Shown in pieces: positions 26,644-35,944 of a stretch of DNA of 61,846 nt (its first letter is position 1; each line of letters begins with the position of its first letter). This DNA is from Frigoribacterium sp. MEB024 (GTDB lineage Bacteria; Actinomycetota; Actinomycetes; Actinomycetales; Microbacteriaceae): NCBI RefSeq assembly GCF_000878135.1, contig NZ_JXQZ01000041.1, forward strand, positions 1 to 61,846, read 5' to 3'. A program made the position numbers and the translations under genes. Under the pieces are notes generated by a model. The model saw only the letters and a list, made by a program, of their open reading frames with translations. It searched no databases and was not told the DNA's origin.

Positions 26644-26696
26644 GGTGGCAGATCGGAGAATGTGCTCGTTCGCACGGCCCCGTAGCCTTTCGTCCC

Positions 26697-27506
26697 ATGG
26701 GGCCTGAGGCGAACGGACATGACGAGGACAGAGACGACGCCTCGGCCCGAACAGGCGCGGTCCCTCGAGGACGGCGGCGGCGCCGCATCGTCCTTTCGGC
26801 CGCCGTGGTCGCCCTCGCATCGCTCGCCGTCGCCGCGTTGCTCTTCACGGGAACGCTCTGGCCCACCCGCACGGCGGCCCTCAGGTACCCGGTGCAGGGC
26901 GTCGACGTATCCGCCTACCAGGGCACGATCGACTGGGGCGTCCTGGCGGAGGAGGACATCGACTTCGCGTGGATCAAGGCGACGGAAGGCTCGAGCTACC
27001 GAGATCCCCGGTTCGAGGACAACTGGGCCGACGCACACGACACCGACCTATTCGTCGGCGCCTACCACTTCCTCAGTGTCGACAGCCCGGGGACGGACCA
27101 AGCAGCCAACGTCATCGCCACCGTCTCCCGGAACAGGGGCGACCTGCCCGTCGTGGTCGACGTCGAGTGCTACGCCGAGTACTGCGATGCCCCTCCCTCG
27201 GCAGCCACGGTCCGGGCGGTGCTGGACCCGCTCCTCCTCGCGATCGAACAGCATTACGGCCGACCAGCTGTGCTCTACGCGACCCGCGACTGGTACGAGC
27301 GATACCTCGCCGGGAGCTACCCCGCCAACCCCATCTGGTTCCGCTCGGTCGCCACCTCCCCGCGTCTCACCGATGATCGCGACTGGACTTTCTGGCAGTG
27401 GTCCGCGCGCGAGCAGCTCGACGGGTACGACGGGGACGAAGAGTTCATCGACATGAACGCCTTTCGAGGCACCCGAGAAGACCTGGAGTCGTTGCTGCTG
27501 CCTTGA
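26697..27506 (+). CDS. Membrane-anchored GH25 lysozyme-like muramidase
   Basis: 269 residues. A basic cytoplasmic N-terminus and one membrane helix (about 31-52) precede a GH25 domain (about 66-265): VQGVDVSAYQGTIDWG with Asp70, FAWIKATEGSSYRDP, GAYHFLSVDSPGTDQAANVI, and the catalytic VVVDVE (Asp155, Glu157), ending with WTFWQWSAREQLDGYDG. Expected to cleave the muramic acid-glucosamine bond outside the cell. A single-gene unit between two repeat copies. Confidence 0.92.
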   Translation: MGPEANGHDEDRDDASARTGAVPRGRRRRRIVLSAAVVALASLAVAALLFTGTLWPTRTAALRYPVQGVDVSAYQGTIDWGVLAEEDIDFAWIKATEGSSYRDPRFEDNWADAHDTDLFVGAYHFLSVDSPGTDQAANVIATVSRNRGDLPVVVDVECYAEYCDAPPSAATVRAVLDPLLLAIEQHYGRPAVLYATRDWYERYLAGSYPANPIWFRSVATSPRLTDDRDWTFWQWSAREQLDGYDGDEEFIDMNAFRGTREDLESLLLP

Positions 27507-27542
27507 TGCCCCGCCGTCGCGGCCGCGCTGATGCCCGCAGCA

Positions 27543-27560
27543 GCATCCCCTACCGAGACA
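27543..27560 (+). repeat. Intergenic 18-nt repeat, diverged copy
   Basis: GCATCCCCTACCGAGACA, 36 bp after the lysozyme stop. Confidence 0.5.
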
Positions 27561-27634
27561 GCGCCGGGGCCTGCGACGCATGAGGTCCCTTGCAACCACG
27601 GGGACAGCGGCCATGATCGCGAGAGACCGTGACG

Positions 27635-28579
27635 CTACTGGGTGTCGACGTGCCCGATCGGGTCGCCGGCTCGGCGGAGAGCGTCCCGGGCCGCGGGCCA
27701 GGCGCCCCCGTCGACGCGGAGAGCGGTGCGGAGGTAGGCGGTGCTCATGCGCTGGATGACGGCGACCAGTTCGGGGTTCTCGTCGGCGGTCTCGGCCACT
27801 TCGTAGCCGACGATCCCGCCCAGGGAATGTTCTCCGCCGTGCAGGGCGAGGAGGTCGGTGGCGCCGGGGCTGTGCGTGTAGGCGTCGGTGAACCAGTCCG
27901 GTCCGCGGCTGGACATCGTGGATTGGTCGTGGTCGCCGGCGACGACGAGGGTCGGGGTGGTGAGCTCACGGAACGACGGGCGCATGAAGGGGAAGTTCGC
28001 CTGCGCGAAGGGGTGCAGGTCGTCGCCGCCGAGACCGGTGGCGGCGAAGAGGATGCCCGCGGTGACGCGGCTGTCGGACATGTCGTCTCCGACGTGGCCC
28101 TCCTCGTCGACGATGCGTGCACCGAGGAGTGTCTGCGCTGTCTGGCCGCCCCAGGAGTGACCTGTCGCGGCGATCCGGTCGCGGTCGACGCGGCCGGCGA
28201 GACCCGGGACGGCCCCTTCGACGGTGTCGAGCTGGTCGAGGACGCGGGTCAGGTCGGCGATGCGTTCGGTCCAGATCGTCGGGAAGACCGGGTGGTCGAA
28301 CCCGAACCCGTTCCGCCTCGAGTCGAGGTGCGTGGGCTGGACGACGACGAAGCCGCGCGAGGCCCAGAACGCGGCCAGGGGCGCGTACCCGTCGAGGTTC
28401 CAGCCGTTGCCGTGCGAGAACACGACGACCGGCAGGTCGCCTCCCGTGGCGGGTGCCGACACGCGGACCTCGAGCGGGACGGCGCGCCCCGGGGCCGACA
28501 AGGTGACCGGCGCGACGGAGACGACCGGGCCGCCGCCGCCGCCGATCTCGTCCAGTGCGGTGACGAGTGATGAGGACAT
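27635..28579 (-). CDS. Alpha/beta hydrolase (PAF-acetylhydrolase/dienelactone hydrolase-like)
   Basis: 314 residues from ATG 28579. VVVFSHGNGWNLDGYAPLA (oxyanion region), the nucleophile elbow GHSWGG, GDHD acid region and HGGEHSLGG with the catalytic His. No signal peptide, so cytoplasmic. Divergent from a TetR gene with two operators between; probably a detoxifying esterase under its control. Substrate unknown. Confidence 0.85.
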   Translation of the reverse strand: MSSSLVTALDEIGGGGGPVVSVAPVTLSAPGRAVPLEVRVSAPATGGDLPVVVFSHGNGWNLDGYAPLAAFWASRGFVVVQPTHLDSRRNGFGFDHPVFPTIWTERIADLTRVLDQLDTVEGAVPGLAGRVDRDRIAATGHSWGGQTAQTLLGARIVDEEGHVGDDMSDSRVTAGILFAATGLGGDDLHPFAQANFPFMRPSFRELTTPTLVVAGDHDQSTMSSRGPDWFTDAYTHSPGATDLLALHGGEHSLGGIVGYEVAETADENPELVAVIQRMSTAYLRTALRVDGGAWPAARDALRRAGDPIGHVDTQ

Positions 28580-28624
28580 GGAGGGTGCCTTTCGTCGGGA
28601 GTCACGCTCTGCGATACTGCTTAT

Positions 28625-28662
28625 CGGAGCGCCGCTCCGCAACATTACGGAACGTCGCTCCG
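28625..28662. promoter_or_regulatory. Paired TetR operators
   Basis: CGGAGCGCCGCTCCG (28625-28639) is a perfect palindrome around one base; CGGAACGTCGCTCCG (28648-28662) is a close copy 23 bp on. They occupy the divergent promoter between the hydrolase and the TetR gene. Confidence 0.78.
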
Positions 28663-28700
28663 TTAAGCAAGCACCGGTTCGACCCGATCGAGGAGGCGCC

Positions 28701-29327
28701 ATGCCCGACACGCAGGACGGTGACGCCCCAGCCGCACAGCCACGGCCGGTGGGCCGACCCCGCAGGAGCCAGCAGGCTCTCCTGGACGCGGCTGCGGCGG
28801 TGTTCGTGGAGTCCGGCGTCGACGCTCCCGTCCGCGAGATCGCGACGAAGGCCGGCGTGGGGGTCGGCACCGTCTACCGGCATTTCCCGACCCGGCCTGA
28901 GCTGGTCGTCGCGGTCTACCGACACCAGGTCGAGGCCTGCGCCGAGGCCGGGCCGCGACTGCTCGCCGAGAGCGCGACCCCTGAAGGAGCCCTGCGTACG
29001 TGGGTGGCGCTCTTCGTGGACTTCCTCGTGACGAAGCACGGCCTCGCCACCGCCCTCCACGGTGACGCCGCTGGCTCCCACGCACTCCACGCGTACTTCG
29101 TGGGCCGCCTCGTACCGGTCTGCGGGTCACTCCTCGCCGCGGCCCGCGCCGATCTCGGCCCCACGGACGACGAGGCGGCCCTGGACGGGTACAGCCTCCT
29201 GAAGGGCGTCGGCAACCTCTGCATCGGCGCCGCGAGCGACTCTGACTACGACGCCGATCGGCTCGTCCAAGCCCTGATATCCGGCGCACTCACCCCAGAG
29301 TCATCACGGCTCGAAGGCCCCCGGTAA
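28701..29327 (+). CDS. TetR family transcriptional regulator
   Basis: 208 residues from ATG 28701, with GAGGAGG upstream. The helix-turn-helix reads AAAVFVESGVDAPVREIATKAGVGVGTVYRHFPTRPEL, after a Pro/Arg-rich N-terminal arm. Likely represses itself and the divergent hydrolase. Confidence 0.9.
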   Translation: MPDTQDGDAPAAQPRPVGRPRRSQQALLDAAAAVFVESGVDAPVREIATKAGVGVGTVYRHFPTRPELVVAVYRHQVEACAEAGPRLLAESATPEGALRTWVALFVDFLVTKHGLATALHGDAAGSHALHAYFVGRLVPVCGSLLAAARADLGPTDDEAALDGYSLLKGVGNLCIGAASDSDYDADRLVQALISGALTPESSRLEGPR

Positions 29328-29328
29328 C

Positions 29329-29346
29329 CCATCCACTAGTGCGACG
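29329..29346 (+). repeat. Intergenic 18-nt repeat, diverged copy
   Basis: CCATCCACTAGTGCGACG, starting two bases after the TetR stop. Closest to the copy at 33567 (CTAGTGGGACG). Confidence 0.5.
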
Positions 29347-29450
29347 CCCGGCCGTGGCGACAGACCCACATTTCGCAACCTGCCCTGGAACGAAACTGAA
29401 TAGGCTGTGAGACTCGACGACATGCGTTGCCTATCGAAGAGGTGAGTGGT

Positions 29451-29720
29451 TTGCCCCAAGAAACTTCCGACCGCCTCAGCCGTTATGCGGTGGCATTCGT
29501 CGCTGTAGGTGTCCTGGCGCTGGTCTTGCTCTGGGCGTTTGGTGCGCCAACCCTTGTGACCGCATTTGGTGCCGGGCTGGGACACCTGGCATTGCAGGAC
29601 ATCAAGCGAACGAGATCCCGCGACATCGCCCTGGCCTCGGTGGGCCTGACACTTGCGTACGGCCTGACGCTCAGCTCGATCATCCGGTTCATTCCATCGG
29701 CGATCAATGGTCTCAACTAG
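29451..29720 (+). CDS. Small membrane protein, 89 residues
   Basis: The TTG at 29451 is preferred because AGGTGAG (29440-29446) sits at correct spacing; TTG 29427 and GTG 29442 are alternatives. Two hydrophobic helices (VAFVAVGVLALVLLWAF and ALASVGLTLAYGLTLSSII) flank a basic loop DIKRTRSRD. Not recognised. A single-gene unit between repeats. Confidence 0.65.
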   Translation: MPQETSDRLSRYAVAFVAVGVLALVLLWAFGAPTLVTAFGAGLGHLALQDIKRTRSRDIALASVGLTLAYGLTLSSIIRFIPSAINGLN

Positions 29721-29885
29721 GCAGCCCCTCCTTCGCAGCGAGCTCAACAATCGCGCCCCTTCCAGGATCCACGGCACCGACCCGACAGGCACTCAACACC
29801 CCCGCGACGGATGAGCTCACGGCGGGTAGTGGCGATCGTCACCTCTACCCGACGCAGCCTCTGGCAGAAGATCCAGTCCGATGAT

Positions 29886-29903
29886 CGATCCCCTATCCGG
29901 CGT
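29886..29903 (+). repeat. Intergenic 18-nt repeat
   Basis: CGATCCCCTATCCGGCGT, 3 bp from the end of the convergent MarR gene. Confidence 0.7.
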
Positions 29904-29906
29904 GTA

Positions 29907-30371
29907 TCAGTAAGCGTCGCCGATGCCCGGTGATTTCTCCGCGCCCTCGATGACAGCGAGCAGCAGTGCGTTGAGCTGTGCGCTCCGCGACGCGTCCAGC
30001 CCGAACATGCTGAGGTCGTTCGTCGCCAGGGCCACCTGCTGCACCGCGTCGAGCACGGCCTGGCCGGCTGGCGTGCTCGCGGCGGGGTTCCTCCGGCCGC
30101 GGGCGCGGATGCCCACCCGGCGGACGAGACCGCGACGTTCCATCCCGTCGAGCACGTCCGACATGCTCTGCGGGCGAACGAAGACGGCCCGAGCGATCTC
30201 CGCCGACGTGAGCTCAGCACCGTCCGCCAGGCACGACAGCACGCCGAACTGCACGAGGCTCACGTCGTGCTCCGCCATCCCCGCGGTGATCTGGGAGCCG
30301 ATGATGCGGGCGACCTTCACCGCGTTCCAGCCCAGCACGGACTCGAGCCCGCGACCTCCGTCGTCACTCAT
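29907..30371 (-). CDS. MarR family transcriptional regulator
   Basis: 154 residues from ATG 30371, preceded by GGAGG. Winged helix: VSLVQFGVLSCLADGAELTSAEIARAVFVRPQSMSDVLDGMERRGLVRR, wing with GRRNPAASTPAG. Divergent from the cyclase-family gene, with two palindromes between them. Confidence 0.88.
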   Translation of the reverse strand: MSDDGGRGLESVLGWNAVKVARIIGSQITAGMAEHDVSLVQFGVLSCLADGAELTSAEIARAVFVRPQSMSDVLDGMERRGLVRRVGIRARGRRNPAASTPAGQAVLDAVQQVALATNDLSMFGLDASRSAQLNALLLAVIEGAEKSPGIGDAY

Positions 30372-30399
30372 GCGTGCCTCCTCGTCGCTCACCTCGATA

Positions 30400-30440
30400 A
30401 AACAGGAACCTGTTTTTGAGGCTATGGTGCAGGAACCTGC
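30400..30440. promoter_or_regulatory. Two MarR operator palindromes
   Basis: AAACAGGAACCTGTTT (30400-30415) and GCAGGAACCTGC (30429-30440) share the core CAGGAACCTG. They lie between the divergent MarR and cyclase genes. Confidence 0.78.
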
Positions 30441-30510
30441 TTCAGGGACCTCCTTGCAGTGTGCACCACCCACCCGCGCGAGACCGAACCGACATGACAG
30501 GACAGCCACC

Positions 30511-31386
30511 ATGACAACACCCGCACTCCCAGACGACCGAGGCCGCTGGGGCGCCGACGACGAACTCGGCACGCTGAACCTGATCGACGACGCCGCCAGG
30601 GCCCGCGCCGCTGAGGAGGTGCGGATCGGCCGGAGCGTGTCGCTCGCGTACCCGGTCGAACCCGCCTCGATGCTCGGCGGACCGTTCGCTCCCCCAGCAC
30701 CGCCGTCGCCCCCCGTTCAGCAGGCGCTGCTCTACACGGGCACGCCGCCCATGGGGATGTCCGAGGTCCTCGTCGTGACACCGCATCACCCGGCGCTGAC
30801 GCACATCGACGCTTTCGCCCACATGCCCGTCAACGGCACCGTGTACCCGGGCCGGCCACTCGAGGAGACCGTCACGGCCGGAGGCGTCGCTCACGGTTCC
30901 ACGACCGCCTTCGCCGCCGGGGTCACGACGCGAGGAATCCTGCTCGACCTGGCACCGGAGGGACGGCTGCCGTCCGCGCACCCCATCACCTCGGCGGACC
31001 TCGACGCTGCCGAGGCGCGAGCGGGGGTCGAGGTGCTGCCCGGCGACGCCGTGGTGGTCCGCAGCGGCTGGGGCTTCAGCTGGGACGCCGAGACCCAGGC
31101 GCCGGGCATGACCGTCGATGCGGTCACGTGGATGAAACACCGTGGCGTCTCGCTCTACGCCGGCGACATCAGCGACTCCTTCCCGCCGAGCGACCCGGAG
31201 ATGCCCATGCCGATGCACATGGTCGGGCTGGCCCGCCTGGGCATGCCCCTGATCGACAGCGTCGCCACCGACGACCTCGCCGCGACCTGCGCCGAAGTCG
31301 GCCGACACGCCTTCCTGCTCAGCATCGCCCCACCCCGCCTCCACGGCCTCACCGGCGTGCCCGTGAACCCCCAAGCCATCTTCTAG
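30511..31386 (+). CDS. Cyclase/kynurenine formamidase-like hydrolase
   Basis: 291 residues from ATG 30511. Cyclase-family (PF04199-like) metal-dependent hydrolase: GRWGADDELGTLNLI start, HHPALTHIDAFAHM with the metal-binding His/Asp set, and later GDAVVVRSGWG and LYAGDISDSF. Likely acts on an amide or lactone small molecule. Paired with the divergent MarR gene; substrate unknown. Confidence 0.88.
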   Translation: MTTPALPDDRGRWGADDELGTLNLIDDAARARAAEEVRIGRSVSLAYPVEPASMLGGPFAPPAPPSPPVQQALLYTGTPPMGMSEVLVVTPHHPALTHIDAFAHMPVNGTVYPGRPLEETVTAGGVAHGSTTAFAAGVTTRGILLDLAPEGRLPSAHPITSADLDAAEARAGVEVLPGDAVVVRSGWGFSWDAETQAPGMTVDAVTWMKHRGVSLYAGDISDSFPPSDPEMPMPMHMVGLARLGMPLIDSVATDDLAATCAEVGRHAFLLSIAPPRLHGLTGVPVNPQAIF

Positions 31387-31418
31387 ACCGACACCACGGC
31401 CGTGCGCGCCGCAATGAC

Positions 31419-31436
31419 CGATCGGCTATCGGGCAG
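31419..31436 (+). repeat. Intergenic 18-nt repeat
   Basis: CGATCGGCTATCGGGCAG, a near-consensus copy between convergent genes. Confidence 0.8.
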
Positions 31437-31451
31437 CGCTCCCGTCGAGAG

Positions 31452-31703
31452 CTACTGCGGAGGAGGCGGCGGAAAAACGTTGGTGAAGGCGTAGAGCACG
31501 ATGACCGTCGAGATGATCAGCATGCCGATCCCGCCGACGATCATCAGCCCTGGCGACTGGGTCTGCGGGCCGATCCGGCGCCCCTGATCCTTGTAGGCCC
31601 TGCGAGCGGCATCGGAGATGTGCTGGTGGAACACGATGAAGCAGACCCCGAAGATCGCGAACAGGGGCGCAAAGACCACGGCGGCGCCCTGCAGCTCTGT
31701 CAT
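31452..31703 (-). CDS. Small two-helix membrane protein, 83 residues
   Basis: ATG 31703 with AGGATGAGG upstream. Helices FAPLFAIFGVCFIVFH and LMIVGGIGMLIISTVIVLYAF flank a basic loop (DAARRAYKDQGRRIGP), with a Pro-rich tail. Not recognised. Follows the SDR gene on the same strand. Confidence 0.7.
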   Translation of the reverse strand: MTELQGAAVVFAPLFAIFGVCFIVFHQHISDAARRAYKDQGRRIGPQTQSPGLMIVGGIGMLIISTVIVLYAFTNVFPPPPPQ

Positions 31704-31776
31704 CGCCTCATCCTGTCCGCGAGAACGGCCACAGGTCCACATAGGTGCGGCCGCAGGACGGGTGCGCGTCCCCGTC

Positions 31777-32562
31777 TCAGGCGCCGGCGCCGCCGTCGAC
31801 GGGCACGATGGCACCTGTCACCGCCGAGGCGCGATCGCTGAGGAAGAACCCCGCGACCTCGGCGACTTCGAGAGCGGTTGCCATGCGGCCGATGGGGCTG
31901 GCTGCGTTGTTCGCCTCGATGATCCCTGGGCTTTTCCTCTCCCATTCGTCCATCATCTCGGTCGCCGTTCCACCGGGCATCAGGCCGTTCACCCGAATTC
32001 CTTCGGCAGCCCAGGTGACCGCCGCGGTCTCCGTGATGCTGTTCAGTGCCCGCTTCATTGCCCCGTACGCCGGCAACGGCGGCACAGCACGTCGACTGCC
32101 GATGCTCGAGGTGTTCACGATCGCGCCGCCGCCTGACTTCCGCATGAGGGCCGCCTCGGCGACCATCGCGACCCAGTGTGCGCGGAAGTTGACGGCGAAT
32201 TGCTCGTCGATGTCGGCGTCAGACGTGGTGTCGAGCGGACCCGTCTCTTGCTGGTTCACGCCGCCGTTGTTGAATGCCCCGTCGAGGCGCCCGTGGAGCT
32301 CCTCGACGCGATCGATGGCCGCGCGGACGCTGGCTCGGTCGGCGAGGTCCATCACGACGGTGTCAGCCGTGCCACCCTGGGTGCGGATCTCGCGGACGAG
32401 GGCGTCGAGCGCCCCGATGCTGCGGGCTGCCAGCACGACAGATGCTCCCTCTCTCGCGAAGAGACGGCCCGCTGCGGCGCCGATACCGCGGCTGGCTCCG
32501 GTGATGAAGATGACCTTCCCGGTCAGAAGGCCGACCGGCATGTTCTCGTTGTTGTTCGTCAT
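31777..32562 (-). CDS. Short-chain dehydrogenase/reductase
   Basis: 261 residues from ATG 32562. Classical SDR: TGASRGIGAAAGRL, NNGG (where NNAG is usual), NTSSIG with the catalytic Ser, YGAMK with Tyr and Lys, GGTATEM, and VDGGAGA at the end. NAD(P)H-dependent; substrate unknown. Divergent from a MmyB-type regulator. Confidence 0.92.
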   Translation of the reverse strand: MTNNNENMPVGLLTGKVIFITGASRGIGAAAGRLFAREGASVVLAARSIGALDALVREIRTQGGTADTVVMDLADRASVRAAIDRVEELHGRLDGAFNNGGVNQQETGPLDTTSDADIDEQFAVNFRAHWVAMVAEAALMRKSGGGAIVNTSSIGSRRAVPPLPAYGAMKRALNSITETAAVTWAAEGIRVNGLMPGGTATEMMDEWERKSPGIIEANNAASPIGRMATALEVAEVAGFFLSDRASAVTGAIVPVDGGAGA

Positions 32563-32647
32563 GTGATGAGCGTCTTCGCCCCGGGAACTCGCATCCAGGC
32601 ACAAACGGTACGAGGGTCCGCGGCCTGACCGGGCGGAGAATGGCGGC

Positions 32648-33505
32648 ATGGACAAAGGTGAGCTCGCAGCTTTTCTCCGGAGTCGCCGCGAGCGTCTCCA
32701 CCCCGAAGACGTCGGCCTCTCGTCTGGGTCTCGGCGAAGGACTCCAGGTCTTCGGCGAGAGGAGGTCGCCGTCCTCGCTCACCTCTCGGCCGAGTACTAC
32801 GCCCGACTCGAACAGGGCCGCGCGCCTCGGCCCTCAGACGTCGTACTCGCAGGCATCGCGGGCGCACTGCGTCTCACCCCCGAAGAGTCCGATCACCTGC
32901 ACCGGCTGGCCGGCACCGCCCCCACTCCGACGGGACTGCACAGTCGCGATGTACGGCCGAGCATCCTTACCCTGCTCGAACGACTCCCCCACACCGCCGG
33001 AATCGTCCTCTCGGCCACCTTCGAAGTGCTCGCCTGGAACGACCTGGCGGCAGCTCTCATGGAGGACTTCTCCCTGCTCGTTCCCCGCGATCGCAACCTC
33101 GCGAGGAAGACCTTCCTCAACGGTGGGCAGCAGTCAGAGGCGATCTACGGGATCTCCGACGAGGCCGCATTCCGGGAAGGTGTCGTGACCCAACTCCGTA
33201 GCGCCCAGGCTGTCTACCCATCTGACCCGAGCGTCCGCGATCTCATCGACGACCTCCGTTCCGGCAGCGCCGAGTTCGCACAGCTCTGGGAGCGACACGA
33301 CGTCCAGACACCACCGCCCCTGCAGAAGACCTTCCGCCACACACCGGCCGGACCGATCACCGTCAACTGCGACTCCCTAGCCATCACCGAGCGGGACCAA
33401 CACCTCGTGCTCTACACCGCACCAGCGGGCTCCCGAGACGCTGAGAACCTCGCCCTATTGCAAGTGATCGGCTCCGAACCCCTCATCGGACCGCGGGGCA
33501 CCTGA
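32648..33505 (+). CDS. XRE-family regulator with MmyB-type ligand domain
   Basis: 285 residues. Helix-turn-helix near 5-75 (RRTPGLRREEVAVLAHLSAEYYARLEQGR), followed by a PAS-like ligand domain (about 105-275) with LSATFEVLAWNDLAAAL and VLYTAPAGSRDAENLALL. The MmyB family typically controls a divergent SDR, exactly as here. Confidence 0.92.
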   Translation: MDKGELAAFLRSRRERLHPEDVGLSSGSRRRTPGLRREEVAVLAHLSAEYYARLEQGRAPRPSDVVLAGIAGALRLTPEESDHLHRLAGTAPTPTGLHSRDVRPSILTLLERLPHTAGIVLSATFEVLAWNDLAAALMEDFSLLVPRDRNLARKTFLNGGQQSEAIYGISDEAAFREGVVTQLRSAQAVYPSDPSVRDLIDDLRSGSAEFAQLWERHDVQTPPPLQKTFRHTPAGPITVNCDSLAITERDQHLVLYTAPAGSRDAENLALLQVIGSEPLIGPRGT

Positions 33506-33566
33506 ACGGCCCATCCAAGCTTTGGCTCCGAGAGATCGACCAACATCGCGGCCGAGTCTCGGTGGC

Positions 33567-33584
33567 CGATCGTCTAGTGGGACG
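33567..33584 (+). repeat. Intergenic 18-nt repeat
   Basis: CGATCGTCTAGTGGGACG, ending two bases before the stop of the minus-strand amidohydrolase. Confidence 0.75.
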
Positions 33585-33586
33585 CC

Positions 33587-34642
33587 TCATCGAGCCAGAC
33601 GGGGGAAGAGTACTTCGGCGGCGGATCGGTGCACTTCGCCCAGTCGTTCCGCATCGGGGCCATCGTAGGTGGCCAGGCTGTGGTCGAAGCGGGCTCGCCA
33701 TTCCGGGTGGGCGTAGGGGAAATCGCTGCCGTAGAGCACGTGCCCCGGCTCCGCGAACGCCAGGAGCGACGGTAGCGAGGTGGGTGTCGCAGACAAGGCC
33801 GTGTCGAAGTAGAACTTGCGGAGGCCCGCTTGGATGCTCTCGGGGGTGATTCCGGGGTTGAACATGGCGGCGGCGCTGAATCGGTCGGCGGCGTAGGGCA
33901 GGAATCCTCCGGCGTGCGAGAGGATCACACGGAGTTCTGGGTGCCGGTCGAAGACCCCGTGTGCGACGAGGTCGACGGCGGTTCGGGTGGTGTCGAAGGG
34001 GAAGTCCAGGAGCGCTGTGGGCATGCCTGGCAGTTCTGCCATCAGGGGTGCGGTGGGGTGCACGAAGACAACGGCTGAGCGTGCAGCGAGTTCGACCCAG
34101 AGTGGTTCGTAGGCGGGATCGCCGAGGTAGCGGCCGTGCGCGTTCGACATCAGCAGGACGCCGTCGGCGTGGAGTTCGTCGAGTGCTCGGACAGCTTCGG
34201 TGACGGCGCCGTCGAAGTCCGGGAGCGGGAGTACGGCAAAGTGTCCGAAGCGGTCTGGTCGTTCTCTGACGAGTTCGGCCTGGTAGTCGTTCAGTTCGCG
34301 GGCGAGGTCGCGGGCCGCGGCGTCGTCACCGAAGTGCACGCCCGGTGCGCTGATCGACAGCATGCCTGTCTCGATGCCCGCGTCGTCCATCATCGCGATC
34401 GCCGCCTCCGGGTCCCAGTCCGGCATGAGCCACCCGCCGACTGTCCGCGAACCGTGCCGAGCGGCGGTTCCCGCGCTTGGTGCCCACGGGTCCCACTGCG
34501 CCGTCCCACCGGCGACAGCCGGCGGACTCGCCTGCGTACCTGCCCCTGCGCCGCTTGCCATCGCCCGGTGTCCCGCTGAGGCCAACGCCTCGAAGTAGCG
34601 GGACGGGAGCAGGTGCTGGTGGACATCGATCTTGCCTGGCAT
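33587..34642 (-). CDS. Amidohydrolase family 2 (decarboxylase-like) protein
   Basis: 351 residues from ATG 34642, with AGGAAG upstream. TIM-barrel metal site: DVHQHLLP at the N-terminus, VFVHPTAP, LSHAGGFLPY and GSDFPYAHPEW. It matches the aminocarboxymuconate-semialdehyde decarboxylase-like group, which acts on aromatic or carboxylated substrates. Downstream of the membrane protein at 34676 on the same strand. Confidence 0.9.
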   Translation of the reverse strand: MPGKIDVHQHLLPSRYFEALASAGHRAMASGAGAGTQASPPAVAGGTAQWDPWAPSAGTAARHGSRTVGGWLMPDWDPEAAIAMMDDAGIETGMLSISAPGVHFGDDAAARDLARELNDYQAELVRERPDRFGHFAVLPLPDFDGAVTEAVRALDELHADGVLLMSNAHGRYLGDPAYEPLWVELAARSAVVFVHPTAPLMAELPGMPTALLDFPFDTTRTAVDLVAHGVFDRHPELRVILSHAGGFLPYAADRFSAAAMFNPGITPESIQAGLRKFYFDTALSATPTSLPSLLAFAEPGHVLYGSDFPYAHPEWRARFDHSLATYDGPDAERLGEVHRSAAEVLFPRLAR

Positions 34643-34675
34643 GTCGCTTCCTTCCGATTGCTTCATCACTGCCGT

Positions 34676-35878
34676 TCAGGGTGCCGAGGTCGTCGCGTGA
34701 GGTGTCGGGCTCGCGGTGACTGCGGTGAGCTCGGGGCCAGAACTCGACGGGGCGGTCGCAGTGGCAGCGCCGGAGCCCGGACGAGGGCCACCCTGTTGTC
34801 GGGCCGCAGCCTCTCGCCGGTTCCGGATCAGCATCGCGATCAACGTGAGCAAGATGCCGCCGACGGCCCAGATGCCCAGCCGCATGATCGGGGCCGACAT
34901 GGCAGCGCCGTCGAAGTACTGGAGGGAACGCAGGAGGTCGAGAGCGTCGCCTTGGGGGAACACGTAGTAGAGCGTCTGGAAGAAGTCGTTGAGGACGTGG
35001 ATACCGAGGGGGCCACCGGAGGAGGTGTTGCCGAGGATAACCAGGGCCAGTGTCATGGCCAGTGCTGCGATCGTTCCGCCCAGAGCTGCGACGCCGGTCA
35101 CGGCTCCTCCGATGGCCGCTCCTGTCAGCCACAGGACTGCGAACACAGCCCCCGGGTTCACGGTGACGGCTTCGAGGCCGGCGTCGATCCACAGGGTGAT
35201 CAGTCCCGCCAGCGCGGCCGTGTAGACGACGAGGACGACGCTGCGTTCGACAAACTTGGACGACGTGTCGACGGTGCCGAGGATGCGTCCGAAGATCGTC
35301 GCACCGAGCGCTGCGCCCAGCCCGGCGAACAGGATCGCGTAGAACTCGATCGATCCGACGGGATCGTTGCCCGGCAAGGGGGCGAGATCAGTGGTCTCGT
35401 TGGTGGTGCCGATGTTCGCCGCGATCGAGTCTCCGATGCCGGATACGGCCTGACCGACTGCTCGGCCCCCACCGCTGGCGATGTACGTCGTGACGGCGGA
35501 GGACTCAGCCGGGGAGGGAAGAACGACTGCGCCGTCGACGTCTCGATCACGGACCGCCGCCCGGGCCTCCTCTGGGGATCCCACGACGGTGAGCTCCAAG
35601 GCGTCCTGCTGCTCGAGCGCGACGATCGTGGTCGCGTCGCCAGTGACGGCGAGTTCGACGTCGTTGGGTCGCGGGTGGCCGAAGGCGCTCGAGTAGCTCG
35701 TCAGCATCGCCATCGCGAGCAGGAGGATCGCCACTGCTCCGAGGATCAGGTTGCGGTAGCGGTGCGCGGAACCCGGTCCCTCCGACGTCAAGGAACCTCC
35801 GGCGACCGCCGCTTCGAATTCGGGATGCTGCGGAGCGTCTCCGTGCCGTGGCGTCGATCCTGTCGCGTGCGTCATCAT
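34676..35878 (-). CDS. Six-helix membrane protein, ABC-2/DUF3533-like
   Basis: 400 residues. One N-terminal helix (about 43-62), an external loop of about 110 residues, then five C-terminal helices and a Pro/Ser/Thr tail. This topology and the ending LNDFFQTLYYVFPQGDALDLLRSL resemble ABC-2-type or YhgE/Pip-like permeases. Start ATG 35878 after AAAGGAA. Divergent from a TetR gene and probably its target; possibly an efflux component. Confidence 0.7.
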   Translation of the reverse strand: MMTHATGSTPRHGDAPQHPEFEAAVAGGSLTSEGPGSAHRYRNLILGAVAILLLAMAMLTSYSSAFGHPRPNDVELAVTGDATTIVALEQQDALELTVVGSPEEARAAVRDRDVDGAVVLPSPAESSAVTTYIASGGGRAVGQAVSGIGDSIAANIGTTNETTDLAPLPGNDPVGSIEFYAILFAGLGAALGATIFGRILGTVDTSSKFVERSVVLVVYTAALAGLITLWIDAGLEAVTVNPGAVFAVLWLTGAAIGGAVTGVAALGGTIAALAMTLALVILGNTSSGGPLGIHVLNDFFQTLYYVFPQGDALDLLRSLQYFDGAAMSAPIMRLGIWAVGGILLTLIAMLIRNRREAAARQQGGPRPGSGAATATAPSSSGPELTAVTASPTPHATTSAP

Positions 35879-35944
35879 TTCCTTTACAGTTGTCTAGTAG
35901 ATGACGAACGTACATCAGTGATCGAGTTCTGGCAAGATGGATAC

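Larger units (their letters stand above)
26335..26696. other. Intergenic region at the left edge of the accessory island
   Basis: 362 bp with no convincing gene. It holds two copies of the 18-nt intergenic repeat (26449 and 26626) and presumably the promoter of the lysozyme gene. This is where the repeat-punctuated region begins. Confidence 0.5.

Noticed and set aside
26526-27038. Minus-strand open frames opposite the lysozyme gene.
   Set aside because: Antisense shadows of the clearly supported GH25 gene.
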